A DNA stretch of 41,573 bases, taken from NCBI GenBank assembly GCA_903789595.1, contig CAIFEZ010000017.1, positions 42,162-83,734 of the forward strand. Reading direction: 5' to 3'. Origin of the DNA: an uncultured eubacterium 1-6. Lineage in GTDB: Bacteria; Bacillota; Clostridia; Lachnospirales; Lachnospiraceae. Below are positions 16,182 through 23,273 of the stretch, piece after piece. A program made the translations under genes and the position numbers. The number at the start of each line of letters is the position of its first letter. Within the stretch, counting starts at the first letter, position 1. Below the pieces are notes generated by a model, which worked only from the letters and a program-made list of their open reading frames with translations, did not search any database and was not told where the DNA came from.

Positions 16182-16910
16182 CTACCTGTTTTTCCACCCC
16201 TCGGCAATAGAATACAGATATTGCTCATATGTGCGCTTCGCGTTGAAAAATCCCTGCCGGTGAATGTGAACGTTCTGACCGTCCTCCATCACAAAGGTGA
16301 GCAGCTCGCGGTCGATCCCCCGTATTTTCGACAGATTTACCAGGAAGCTCTTGTGGCAGCGCAGAAACTGGCCCGAAGGAAACTTCTGTTCTTCATCGTC
16401 CAGCCGTCCGCGGAACGGGATTTCCCGCTCATCGTCCATGTGGATCCAGAGCATTTTCCCTTTCTGCTCCACAAAAAGAATACGGTCGAAGGGGATCCGG
16501 ACCCGGCTGCCTTCCGACTCCACTTCCAGATGCGGTTCCGCTTCTTTCTTGCGGATCACCGACTGTATCAGCTCGCTGACATCCTCCATTTTCACGGGTT
16601 TCTCAAGATATCTTGCAGCGCGAAGTCTGTAGGATTCAAGCGCAAAATCCTGACTGGTCGTCTCAATAGCCGCTTCCACCCGGCTGTCCGTCTTCCGGAC
16701 GGTCTCCAGTGCCTCAATCCCCGACATTCCTTCCATATAGATGTCGAGAATGATCAAATCATACTTTCCCGGATAATAGCTTTTCAGAAACTCTTCCGCA
16801 CTGCTGAAAGCCTCGACGGTCACCTTCTCCGCCGCCTCTGTCACCATATCAAGAAGACGAACCCGTTCTTCCCTGTTGTCTTCACAGATGCCTACCATAA
16901 GCTGTTCCAT
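16182..16910 (-). CDS. LytTR-family response regulator
   Basis: Two-component response regulator of 242 aa. The receiver domain (1-125) has the acidic pocket CEDN near the start, the phosphoacceptor Asp in LIILDIYMEGMSG (about residue 56), TTS at about 85 and the conserved Lys in YLEKPV. The C-terminal LytTR DNA-binding domain (about 140-235) has RILFVEQKGKMLWIHM and FLRCHKSFLVNLSKI, the classic LytTR signature. LytTR regulators bind pairs of short direct repeats. The ATG has AGGAGG 9 bases upstream. The partner is the GHKL kinase gene downstream, the same pairing as AgrC/AgrA-type systems. Repeats matching the LytTR site pattern lie about 170-215 bases upstream and could mediate autoregulation (inference). 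Confidence 0.94.
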   Translation of the reverse strand: MEQLMVGICEDNREERVRLLDMVTEAAEKVTVEAFSSAEEFLKSYYPGKYDLIILDIYMEGMSGIEALETVRKTDSRVEAAIETTSQDFALESYRLRAARYLEKPVKMEDVSELIQSVIRKKEAEPHLEVESEGSRVRIPFDRILFVEQKGKMLWIHMDDEREIPFRGRLDDEEQKFPSGQFLRCHKSFLVNLSKIRGIDRELLTFVMEDGQNVHIHRQGFFNAKRTYEQYLYSIAEGWKNR

Positions 16911-17044
16911 TCACAGGCTCCTCCTTTTTCTTTTTCAGCTTCTGAAGGGGCAGTTCTTTACATCTCTACATAAGTGTGAAGCCGAGCGCAGCCCCTGAAA
17001 TTCAAATTGCAGCTGAACCTTACAGCAGAAAGCCACAATTACAT

Positions 17045-17130
17045 TGTATCATAAACAGCTGTGCAGTAAAACGCACCACAAACTGTATCATCCCCACTGT
17101 GCAGTAAAACGCACCGTAAACTGTATTATC
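17045..17130 (-). promoter_or_regulatory. 38-bp tandem repeat with LytTR-type motifs
   Basis: Two near-identical 38-bp units start at 17059 and 17097 (CTGTGCAGTAAAACGCACC, then AAACTGTATCATC or AAACTGTATTATC), with a partial unit to the left. On the minus strand each unit contains a nonamer, ACAGTTTGT (17086-17078) and ACAGTTTAC (17124-17116). Both fit the published LytTR half-site pattern [TA][AC][CA]GTTN[AG][TC]. The 38-bp spacing is not the classical 21-22 bp, so site function is inference. Confidence 0.45.
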
Positions 17131-17133
17131 ACC

Positions 17134-17161
17134 GGATTGCCCCGTGCTGCGCAGTCCCGCA
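17134..17161. repeat. Fragment of repeat family A
   Basis: GGATTGC-CCCGTGCT-GCGCAGTCCCGCA matches the stem region of copy A1 at 104-131 with about four differences. No terminal repeats are visible, so this is a decayed or partial copy. Confidence 0.5.
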
Positions 17162-17356
17162 CTTTCATTCGTAGAGATCTGAAATTTCGCTGCGGCGTTC
17201 TCTCTGATGCCTGCCAGCGGAAGAATCCAGATCTGCCTGAGATGAGATGAGCAGGATCCGTCCGATCCGCACTGCTCCCCTGTACAATCATATTTTCTCA
17301 GAAGAAGGCCCGGAAAAACAGTACGGAAAACCAGCCGTCTCAGGAAAAAAAGGCAC

Positions 17357-17385
17357 TTGAACCGAAATAAAAATCAGAATAAAAT
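17357..17385 (+). promoter_or_regulatory. Promoter for the rlmI-like gene
   Basis: TTGAAC (17357-17362), a 17-base spacer, then TAAAAT (17380-17385), in an A-rich stretch on the plus strand. It would give a leader of about 155 bases before the ATG at 17547. Confidence 0.5.
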
Positions 17386-17546
17386 AAAAAGTTACAGTAC
17401 AGGCTCATCGAACACCAGCATACCGTCTGCCGCAAAGCACATATCAGAAACCGAAGGCGGTTTCGAATACAGCAGACGCGCACAATAATCCGCGTGCCTG
17501 CACGTCACTTATATATATGGCTATTTTCGGAGTTACAGGAGGTTAC

Positions 17547-18830
17547 ATGAGCGAAATCAAAGAGGTTCAGCAGCTGGAAGATATCCTCGGAATGGAAGCA
17601 AATACAGACCCGGAACGTGATCTGGCAGAATCCGCATCCGTTACCCTGAAGAAGGGAACCGGCCGGACATTGAAAATGGGAGGTTTCTGGGTATTTGACA
17701 ATGAAGTCGCCGTCATCACCGGAAGCTTCACAAACGGAGGCATTGTTTCGGTTCAGGACTTCGACGGATATTTTATGGGATATGGATTCATCAACGAACG
17801 GTCACGGATTCGGATCCGCATGCTTACGCGGAAAAAAGATGAGAAGGTTACCCCCGCGCTTCTGAAGAAAAGAGTACAGGCGGCCTGGGATTACCGGAAG
17901 CAGGTGATTGACACCTCCAGCTGCCGGATCATTTTCGGGGATGCAGACGGCCTTCCCGGTCTGACCGTCGACAAATACGAGGATGTCCTCGTTGTGGAAT
18001 CCCTGGCGCTCGGCATCGACCGCCTGAAGGATCTGATCCTCAAGTCCCTGGTGGATGTTCTGGCCGCGGACGGGATCCGCATCCACGGCATCTTTGAGCG
18101 AAGCGACGCTAAGGTTCGTGAAAAAGAGGGGCTTCCCAGAATCAAGGGCTTCCTTTCCGCTCCCTTTAACACAGATGTCCGCATCACGGAAAACGGGATC
18201 CGCTACATCGTGGATGTCCGCGACGGTCAGAAAACCGGCTTCTTCCTGGATCAGAAGCTGAACCGGAAAGCCATATGGCCAATCTGCCGGAACGCCGAGG
18301 TTCTCGACTGCTTCACGCACACAGGCTCCTTCGGACTGAACGCGGCGTCCGCCGGCGCAAGGCATGTCATATCGGTGGACGCGTCTGATACAGCCATCGC
18401 ACAGGCGCGAAAAAACGCAGAAATCAACGGTTTATCCGACCGGATTGATTATCAGACGGCCGACGTCTTCGATCTTCTTCCGGATCTGGAAAACCAGGGC
18501 CGGCAGTTCGACGTTGTGATTCTGGATCCGCCCGCATTTACAAAGGCAAGAAGCTCCATCAAGGCCGCCGCGCGGGGCTATCGCGAGATTAATCTCCGGG
18601 GAATGCGCCTTGTCCGGGACGGGGGCTTCCTCGCGACCTGCTCCTGCTCCCACTTTATGGACCAGGATCTCTTCGCCAGGACCATCGCCCTGGCGGCGAA
18701 GGATGCGCACGTCCGTCTCCGTCAGGTAGAATTCCGCACACAGGCTCCGGATCATCCGATCCTGTTCGCGGCAGAGGACGACTCCTACTACCTGAAATTC
18801 TACATCTTCCAGATTCTTCGGGATTACTGA
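17547..18830 (+). CDS. rlmI: Class I SAM-dependent rRNA (cytosine-C5) methyltransferase, RlmI family
   Basis: Protein of 427 aa in the RlmI/YwbD family; E. coli RlmI makes m5C1962 in 23S rRNA. The N-terminal PUA domain (about 25-105) has GGFWVFDNEV. The Rossmann methyltransferase domain has motif I VLDCFTHTGSFGLNAA, the acidic SAM-ribose contact ISVDAS, motif IV VILDPPAF and the cysteine region ATCSCSHF. The ATG at 17547 has AGGAGG 4 bases upstream. The target base in this organism is inferred from the family. It is one of only two plus-strand genes here, convergent with the cobalt/nickel operon, with a shared bidirectional terminator. Confidence 0.9.
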   Translation: MSEIKEVQQLEDILGMEANTDPERDLAESASVTLKKGTGRTLKMGGFWVFDNEVAVITGSFTNGGIVSVQDFDGYFMGYGFINERSRIRIRMLTRKKDEKVTPALLKKRVQAAWDYRKQVIDTSSCRIIFGDADGLPGLTVDKYEDVLVVESLALGIDRLKDLILKSLVDVLAADGIRIHGIFERSDAKVREKEGLPRIKGFLSAPFNTDVRITENGIRYIVDVRDGQKTGFFLDQKLNRKAIWPICRNAEVLDCFTHTGSFGLNAASAGARHVISVDASDTAIAQARKNAEINGLSDRIDYQTADVFDLLPDLENQGRQFDVVILDPPAFTKARSSIKAAARGYREINLRGMRLVRDGGFLATCSCSHFMDQDLFARTIALAAKDAHVRLRQVEFRTQAPDHPILFAAEDDSYYLKFYIFQILRDY

Positions 18831-18917
18831 ACTCCCGAACTGCCCTGGATCGATACCGGGCATGAGGCTCCGGCCGGCTGCCTCCTGCCCGATGTGTATC
18901 CGCCAGGCGCATATCAG

Positions 18918-18963
18918 AAGAGGAGCTGCCAGGCAGATCAGTGATCTCCGGACAGCTCCTCTT
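18918..18963. terminator. Bidirectional terminator shared by rlmI and cbiO
   Basis: AAGAGGAGCTG (18918-18928) and CAGCTCCTCTT (18953-18963) form an 11-bp stem with a 24-base loop, followed on plus by TTG. The right arm lies inside the last codons of cbiO (KEELSGDH). Convergent genes thus share one hairpin that overlaps coding sequence. Confidence 0.75.
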
Positions 18964-19807
18964 TTGTATGCTCATGATGCTCAATGCCCGCACGATCATA
19001 TCCGCGCGAATCATCCAGCTCCTCTTCCGTATGCGTATGATGCTCGATTCCCTCCTCCACCAGCATCTCCTCCTCTTCTGACTTCGGATGAAGAACATGA
19101 CAGTGCCGGTGCGTGTGATAGAATACCTGAAGCTCCTCCGCCTCATGCTCTTCATTGAAGAAGATATGGCGGTCCGCAAGGTGTTCCGCAAGCTCCTCAT
19201 TGTGCGTCGCGATGATCATGGTTTTCCCCGCCTTCTTCAGTTTCAGCAGGAACGAAATCAGCCACTCCTGCGCGGCGCGGTCCAGTCCCGCCAGCGGTTC
19301 GTCCAGTACCAGAATCTCCGGATTCATAGAAAGGATGCAGGCGATCGCAACCTTCTTCTTCTCTCCCCCGCTCAGATGATAGGGCGCACGGTCTCTCAGC
19401 TTATCGATGTCCAGCAGCCGGATCACATCATCCACACGCCCTCTGACGGCAGCTTCATCCAGCCCCATCTGCAGGGGGCCGAACGCGATCTCCTCCTCGA
19501 CGTTGGAACAGAACAGCTGTACATCCGAATTCTGAAACACAAAGCCGATTTTCTGATGGAACCACTTTGCGAATTTATTGTTTTTCAGACTCTCCTCGGA
19601 GATTTCCTTTCCCTCAAAGAGATAGCTGCCCTCATTTGCAAAAACAAGGCCGTTGATCAGCTTCAGAAGCGTGGATTTTCCGCTTCCGTTCGCACCCTCC
19701 AGAATGACGGTCTCGCCTTTCCGGATCTCGAGGTTGATATACCGCAGCGCGATGTGATCCTCGTAAGCATAGCAGATATCCTTCAGCTGCAATATTGTGT
19801 CACTCAT
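18938..19807 (-). CDS. cbiO: ECF/CbiMNQO-type cobalt/nickel transporter ATPase with His-rich tail
   Basis: ABC ATPase that energises CbiMQ metal uptake. Walker A is LEGANGSGKSTLLKL (about residue 35), the Q loop FVFQNSDVQLFCSNVEEEIAFGP, the signature LSGGEKKKVAIACIL, Walker B EILVLDEPLAGLD, and the switch His IATHNEELAEH. The core is standard to about residue 215. It is followed by a roughly 75-residue extension rich in His and Glu with about 14 histidines, including FYHTHRHCHVLH and two copies of a 12-residue unit, GIEHHTHTEEEL and GIEHHEHTKEEL. Such tails often bind Ni(II) or Co(II) and may buffer or sense metal at the transporter (inference). AAGGA precedes the ATG by 7 bases. It is 15 bases after cbiQ. 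Confidence 0.94.
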   Translation of the reverse strand: MSDTILQLKDICYAYEDHIALRYINLEIRKGETVILEGANGSGKSTLLKLINGLVFANEGSYLFEGKEISEESLKNNKFAKWFHQKIGFVFQNSDVQLFCSNVEEEIAFGPLQMGLDEAAVRGRVDDVIRLLDIDKLRDRAPYHLSGGEKKKVAIACILSMNPEILVLDEPLAGLDRAAQEWLISFLLKLKKAGKTMIIATHNEELAEHLADRHIFFNEEHEAEELQVFYHTHRHCHVLHPKSEEEEMLVEEGIEHHTHTEEELDDSRGYDRAGIEHHEHTKEELSGDH

Positions 19808-19822
19808 TTATTCGTCCTTCAT

Positions 19823-20632
19823 TCAGGCTGCCTGCAGAAAGCAGAACAGCGCGGTCACCGCCGCCATCATCAGAACATATCCCGCGTCCCTTCCGGCGAA
19901 CAGCTTTTTCTTCATGGAGTAATACTCTCCCTCAAATCCTCTGCACTGCATGGCGCCGTACATTTCCTCCGCCATCTCTCTCGACCGCAGGAAGACATTG
20001 CCGAGGACGCCGGAAAGAGATCCGCTCTTGTCCTTGTTTTTCCCCACGGAACGAAGCTTCATTGCGGTCAGGATATTCACGCACATATCTCCGAGAATCA
20101 CGATGTATTTCAGCGTGATATCAAAGGTAAAGATAAAAATGTTCGGCACGCGGAAGACTCTGAGCGCGCTGGTCAGCCGGTTCCATGGCGTCGTCACCGA
20201 CAGAAATGTCAGCATGCTGACAGAGAGAAACACCTTCAGGGAAACCGTGAGCATGGCAGACGGCTGTCCGAGAAATACCGCAGGCAGGAGAATCAGCATA
20301 CTCAGCAGCGCAGCGGCTGCCGCGCTTCGGAGAATTCTTCCGAGATATTTTGCCGGGAGAAAGCAGTACCTGGCAAGGCAGAACGCCAGCATACAGTACA
20401 GAAAAAATGCGTTTGCGGAGACTGCCGTCAGGACGATAAAGTACAGAATATAAATAATCTTCACCGCCGGGCTCGCTCCCCCGGCCCGGATTCTGCCGTC
20501 CTCTCTCGCGTTGGACAGAACTCCCACCAGCTTCAGCATCGTTTTTGTGATAAAATTTTCCCGATCTGCCGGCGGATCATAGTCATCGTCGGCCGTAAGC
20601 CATTCGGGAATTTCATTTTCTGCAGTTGTCAT
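19823..20632 (-). CDS. cbiQ: ECF/CbiQ-type transmembrane component
   Basis: Integral membrane T component of the cobalt/nickel CbiMQO transporter (269 aa). Hydrophobic segments include IIYILYFIVLTAVSANAFFL and AAAAALLSMLILLPAVFLG. The CbiQ coupling region has LTSALRVFRVPNIF and the conserved Arg/Glu helices RSREMAEEMYGAMQCRGFEGEY near the C-terminus, which contact the ATPase. The cytoplasmic N-terminus of about 60 residues is acidic and longer than usual. The ATG at 20632 (MTTAENE) is chosen; an upstream ATG nine codons earlier has its SD too far away. It lies between cbiM (87 bases) and cbiO (15 bases). Confidence 0.9.
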   Translation of the reverse strand: MTTAENEIPEWLTADDDYDPPADRENFITKTMLKLVGVLSNAREDGRIRAGGASPAVKIIYILYFIVLTAVSANAFFLYCMLAFCLARYCFLPAKYLGRILRSAAAAALLSMLILLPAVFLGQPSAMLTVSLKVFLSVSMLTFLSVTTPWNRLTSALRVFRVPNIFIFTFDITLKYIVILGDMCVNILTAMKLRSVGKNKDKSGSLSGVLGNVFLRSREMAEEMYGAMQCRGFEGEYYSMKKKLFAGRDAGYVLMMAAVTALFCFLQAA

Positions 20633-20719
20633 ATCATGATCTACCTGTAAGAATATCATAACGGATTGTCCCGCGTTTCCTCTGCAGATGAAACCCGCAG
20701 GCTGCGGGAAGCGTTTTCC

Positions 20720-21769
20720 TTAATTTCCCTCTGCCGGGGCACCGGAACCTTCCTTCTTATGAAAATCCACATTATCTTTCATAGATGCCGCGATAATGCG
20801 GAAGATGATGATCAGCAGAAGCACTCCGATCACCGCGGAGAGAATATAGCCGACCGCCTCCGGAAGTCCTGCGATCGAGTAGTCCGGGAGCAGCGCCTCC
20901 AGGGAAAAACCCTGCGTCATCCCGGCCGGTGTATAGCCGAGCGCCTTTCCTCCGCTGACAACCGACGCAATCTCATCGGCGCCCCATTCACCCCAGGCAG
21001 TTCCCGCAGCGAGAAGGCCCAGCGGCACAGCGCAGATCAGCACAGCAAGAAGAATCGCCAGTGGCTTTATACCCGCCTTTTTCGCCGTCTGCTCCCGCGA
21101 AGCGTCCGGAAGAATTCCCGGCGAGGTGCGGAGAACATATGCCAGTACCGCGACGGTAAAAATAACTTCGACAGCGCCGGCAATCGTGAGATGTCCGAGC
21201 ATCATGGCCGGGATGGCGATATTCAGTCCGTACGGACAGTAGAGTGCCTGCCCGGAAGCGGTGTGAAACAGCGCAGGCTGAATGCCGAATTCAACGGCCG
21301 CACAGAATGCCGCGGCATTGATGCCGATATAGCTACCCGCTCCGGCAGCCGCAAGTCTGCCCTTGTCCGTTTTTGTTCTTCTGCGGATCAGGCTGTAGAC
21401 GCCATACCCGAGATACGGCAGAACAAACGCCATATTAAAGCAGTTTGCGCCGAACGCAAGGATGCCCCCGTCTCCGAACAGAAGAGCCTGTATCAGCAGG
21501 GCGATGGTTACCGAGATACAGGCCGCATTAGGGCCGAGCAGCAGTGCGATCAGCGTACCTCCCACCGCGTGTCCCGTAGTGCCTCCGGGAAGCGGAACAT
21601 TAAACATCATCGCGACAAATGAAAAAGCCGCGGCCACTCCCATCAGAGGCATTTTGGATTTCGGAATTTCCACCTTGATCCTTTTCACCGCATGTACCCA
21701 CACCGGAATCATAACCGCGGTCATTACAGCACAGGTCTGCGGGCTCAGATAATTCTCTGGAATGTGCAT
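20720..21769 (-). CDS. cbiM: Cobalt/nickel ECF transporter substrate-binding protein CbiM with fused PDGLE/CbiN-like C-terminus
   Basis: Membrane S component that binds Co(II) or Ni(II) (349 aa). The start is fixed at the ATG of MHIPENYLSPQTC because in this family Met1 and His2 take part in metal binding; GGGGGT lies 7 bases upstream. Here EN replaces the more common DG after MHIP. Further family features are PLPGGTTGHAVGGTLIALLLGP and LIQALLFGDGGILAFGANCFNM. The C-terminal third, after a hydrophobic segment, carries the PDGLE/CbiN-like module (GTAWGEWGADEI, then two more hydrophobic segments), so CbiM and CbiN functions appear fused. Whether nickel or cobalt is carried cannot be told from sequence. 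No cobalamin riboswitch was recognised upstream. Confidence 0.93.
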   Translation of the reverse strand: MHIPENYLSPQTCAVMTAVMIPVWVHAVKRIKVEIPKSKMPLMGVAAAFSFVAMMFNVPLPGGTTGHAVGGTLIALLLGPNAACISVTIALLIQALLFGDGGILAFGANCFNMAFVLPYLGYGVYSLIRRRTKTDKGRLAAAGAGSYIGINAAAFCAAVEFGIQPALFHTASGQALYCPYGLNIAIPAMMLGHLTIAGAVEVIFTVAVLAYVLRTSPGILPDASREQTAKKAGIKPLAILLAVLICAVPLGLLAAGTAWGEWGADEIASVVSGGKALGYTPAGMTQGFSLEALLPDYSIAGLPEAVGYILSAVIGVLLLIIIFRIIAASMKDNVDFHKKEGSGAPAEGN

Positions 21770-21806
21770 GACACATACCCCCATTTCATTTTTTGAATCG
21801 GCGCTC

Positions 21807-21827
21807 TTGCGGCAGATTGTGCCGCAA
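21807..21827 (-). promoter_or_regulatory. Perfect palindrome upstream of cbiM
   Basis: TTGCGGCA (21807-21814), a 5-base spacer, then TGCCGCAA (21820-21827): a perfect 8-bp inverted repeat centred about 48 bases before the cbiM ATG, with no U run. It could be an operator or an mRNA hairpin; the protein that would bind it is unknown. Confidence 0.45.
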
Positions 21828-21830
21828 ACG

Positions 21831-21950
21831 GTATAAGCCGCGGGCCGCTCCGCACTTCGTGCTCATACCTGCCGCCTTCGAGATCGCATCCATTCTTTTA
21901 CGCGCGCTTCGCGTGCGATGAGCCCGGATGCGTTTTCGAAGAGCCTATAC
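21831..21950 (-). repeat. TIR-bearing repeat (family A, copy A3)
   Basis: A 120-bp copy with termini GTATAAGC (21831-21838) and GCCTATAC (21943-21950), which pair with one mismatch. Internal blocks shared with A1 are CTCCGCAC near the left, CCTTCGAGATCGC, the hairpin block ACGCGCGCTTCGCGTGCG, and GTTTTCGAAGAGC. Its right end lies about 45 bases past the DUF3786 gene stop, the same orientation relative to the upstream gene as copies A1 and A2. Confidence 0.75.
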
Positions 21951-21979
21951 ATATGATAGCGCCTGTCATGATAAAAAAG

Positions 21980-21996
21980 AACCTGGGTGGGGGGTT
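21980..21996. promoter_or_regulatory. G-tract with flanking AACC/GGTT at the DUF3786 gene 3' end
   Basis: AACCTGGGTGGGGGGTT spans the DUF3786 gene stop. CsoR/RcnR-family repressors bind G-tracts flanked by short inverted repeats, and such a repressor gene lies just upstream, so this is a candidate operator for the cbiM side of the cluster. The assignment is weak: composition is the only evidence. Confidence 0.25.
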
Positions 21997-22654
21997 ATTT
22001 TTTCAGATAAGCAAGAACATTTTCAAAGACCTCCATGCAGGCGTCTATGATCTCTGCCAGATCATAGGTGCCGAAGGCCGCCGGAAAATTGCTGGAAAAG
22101 AGGATCTGCGCCGTCGGCTCGAATTCCTCATCTCCTCTCCAGAACAAAAAACGGATGGACAGCCCGTCCAGAAACTCAAGCTCCCACGCCTCGTCTGCCC
22201 CGTGGATGTGTTCCGCGCCGATGAATTCCATGATGCCGCCGAATTCATCGAGACGGTTTCCGAACCGTTCCGCGAGGTGTTTCCGGCATCTGTCCTCAAA
22301 CTGCCGGGCGTACACCTCGCCGGAAGGCAGCTCCCGGAATGCCATAAACTCCCCGTTCTGCGGGAAGACCGTCGCGTGAAGAAGATAGCGTCCGATCAGG
22401 ATTTTCCCGGAAGGAAGGCCCGCGAGACGGTACAGGTCCTCTCCGTCGGCAGCCTCGATCTGCATGCCCGGATGAGAGACATAGTACTCTCTCCCCATAA
22501 AGGAGACGCTGAAGCGCTCACAGATATAGTCAAAGGGAAGGCCCAGTCTGTTTGCAATATGCGTAGGCTCCGTCTCCGCGTACTGAGCCTGATAATGTCT
22601 GAACAGCTCTTCTGCGGGAACCGCCGCCCCGTCTTCTCTGTCAAATGTACTCAT
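21995..22654 (-). CDS. DUF3786 family protein
   Basis: Cytoplasmic protein of 219 aa recognised as DUF3786 from the C-terminal stretch FWRGDEEFEPTAQILFSSNF and the preceding LEFLDGLSIRF. No signal peptide or membrane segment. Function is unknown; members are found in anaerobes. Here the gene sits 13 bases after the CsoR-like repressor gene and upstream of cbiMQO, so a role in nickel or cobalt handling is a reasonable inference. It contains scattered His, Cys and acidic residues (GAEHIHGADEAWELE) but no clear cofactor motif. The ATG at 22654 has GAGGGG 9 bases upstream; an in-frame start 11 codons earlier would overlap the repressor gene and lacks as good a site. Confidence 0.8.
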   Translation of the reverse strand: MSTFDREDGAAVPAEELFRHYQAQYAETEPTHIANRLGLPFDYICERFSVSFMGREYYVSHPGMQIEAADGEDLYRLAGLPSGKILIGRYLLHATVFPQNGEFMAFRELPSGEVYARQFEDRCRKHLAERFGNRLDEFGGIMEFIGAEHIHGADEAWELEFLDGLSIRFLFWRGDEEFEPTAQILFSSNFPAAFGTYDLAEIIDACMEVFENVLAYLKK

Positions 22655-22667
22655 TTTCACATACCCC

Positions 22668-23033
22668 TCACTTGATAAACTGATCAATCGCCCTGTTCAG
22701 CTCTTCAATCTCCTTCATGTCTCCGCTCTCGATGGCATCGACCATGCAGTGCTCCAGATGATCCTTCAGAATCACCTTGCCCGTACTGTTCAGAGCGGAT
22801 TTGACTGCAGCCAGCTGAATCAGGACGTCACTGCAGTCCCTGCCCTCCTCTACCATCCTCTTAACCATGGTGAGATGACCGATGGCTCTGGAAAGCCGGT
22901 TGACCACTGCCTTCGTATTCTGATGCGTATGTGTGTGCGCATGTTCATGGGTGTGCGTGATCTCGGTTCCGTCTTCCAGCACATGGGTGTGCCGGACATT
23001 CGACAGAACCTCTTCCTTCTTCTGATCTATCAT
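22668..23033 (-). CDS. CsoR/RcnR-family metal-sensing repressor with His-rich N-terminus
   Basis: All-helical DNA-binding metalloregulator (121 aa). The core VNRLSRAIGHLTMVKRMVEEGRDC is followed by VLIQLAAVKSALN and KDHLEHCMVDAI. The metal ligands appear to be Cys in GRDC and His and Cys in HLEHC: the Cys-His-Cys set typical of copper-sensing CsoR, where RcnR has His at the last position. The N-terminal 35 residues add a His-rich segment (HTHVLEDGTEITHTHEHAHTHTHQN region, about nine His), which could supply the extra nitrogen ligands used by Ni/Co sensors. The neighbours cbiMQO favour Ni/Co sensing; the ligand set leaves copper open. The ATG at 23033 has AGGAGG at 4-bp spacing. Confidence 0.9.
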   Translation of the reverse strand: MIDQKKEEVLSNVRHTHVLEDGTEITHTHEHAHTHTHQNTKAVVNRLSRAIGHLTMVKRMVEEGRDCSDVLIQLAAVKSALNSTGKVILKDHLEHCMVDAIESGDMKEIEELNRAIDQFIK

Positions 23034-23055
23034 TTCTCCTCCTGAATATTTGATA

Positions 23056-23106
23056 TGCCGCCGCACACAAATACTTCAAAATCGGCTGCGGCTCACTGTT
23101 CGCGTA
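23056..23106 (-). repeat. Truncated structured repeat (family B, copy B2)
   Basis: CGCCGCACACAAATACTTC, then CGGCTGCGGCTCACTGTTCGCGTAA, aligns with the terminator-proximal half of copies B1 and B3. The distal half (GCGATAGCGAG region) is absent and is replaced by the leader of the CsoR-like gene. It again begins at the U run of a terminator. Confidence 0.75.
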
Positions 23107-23110
23107 AAAA

Positions 23111-23153
23111 ACGGGCCCGCCGCAAAATCCTCAGTTTCACGCGGCAGACCCGT
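23111..23153 (-). terminator. Rho-independent terminator after the low-complexity exported protein gene
   Basis: ACGGGCCCGCCGC (23111-23123) and GCGGCAGACCCGT (23141-23153) form a 13-bp stem that in minus-strand RNA has only two G-U pairs and no mismatch, followed by TTTTTT. It separates the exported protein gene from the CsoR-like gene. Confidence 0.88.
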
Positions 23154-23273
23154 CTCTCTGTTTCATTGCATGACTTCCTTTATCGAATCTCTTCTCACAG
23201 ATGATCACCACGCAGATGATCTTGTTCAGCACATAATCCCATATTAAGAGTAATAATGCCGTCGAGACCGATT

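Larger units (their letters stand above)
16911..17546. other. 636-bp divergent intergenic region between response regulator and methyltransferase genes
   Basis: No convincing gene. It holds the response regulator ribosome binding site, a 38-bp tandem repeat with LytTR-like motifs (17045-17130), a fragment of repeat family A (17134-17161) and a plus-strand promoter for the methyltransferase gene (17357-17385). The remainder, including 17170-17350 and 17390-17510, shows no feature I can support. Confidence 0.7.

Noticed and set aside
16600-16700. Suspected receiver-domain defect in the LytTR regulator (IETTS in place of the more common LTTS)
   Set aside because: The acidic pocket, phospho-Asp, Thr/Ser and Lys positions are all present, so the domain looks functional.
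20694-20708. A CCCGCA-GGC-TGCGGG hairpin between cbiM and cbiQ as a terminator
   Set aside because: The stem is only 6 bp with a 3-base loop and a T3 tail on minus; too weak to claim, and the genes are functionally one operon.
21785-21994. A cobalamin or nickel riboswitch before cbiM
   Set aside because: Neither a B12-box-like sequence nor a NiCo-riboswitch fold could be recognised; the region is mostly repeat A3 and one short palindrome.
23050-23079. A possible promoter TTGAAG-18-TATCAA for the CsoR-like gene, with its -35 inside repeat B2
   Set aside because: The predicted transcription start would fall at or within the AGGAGG ribosome binding site, leaving almost no leader. The match is probably fortuitous.
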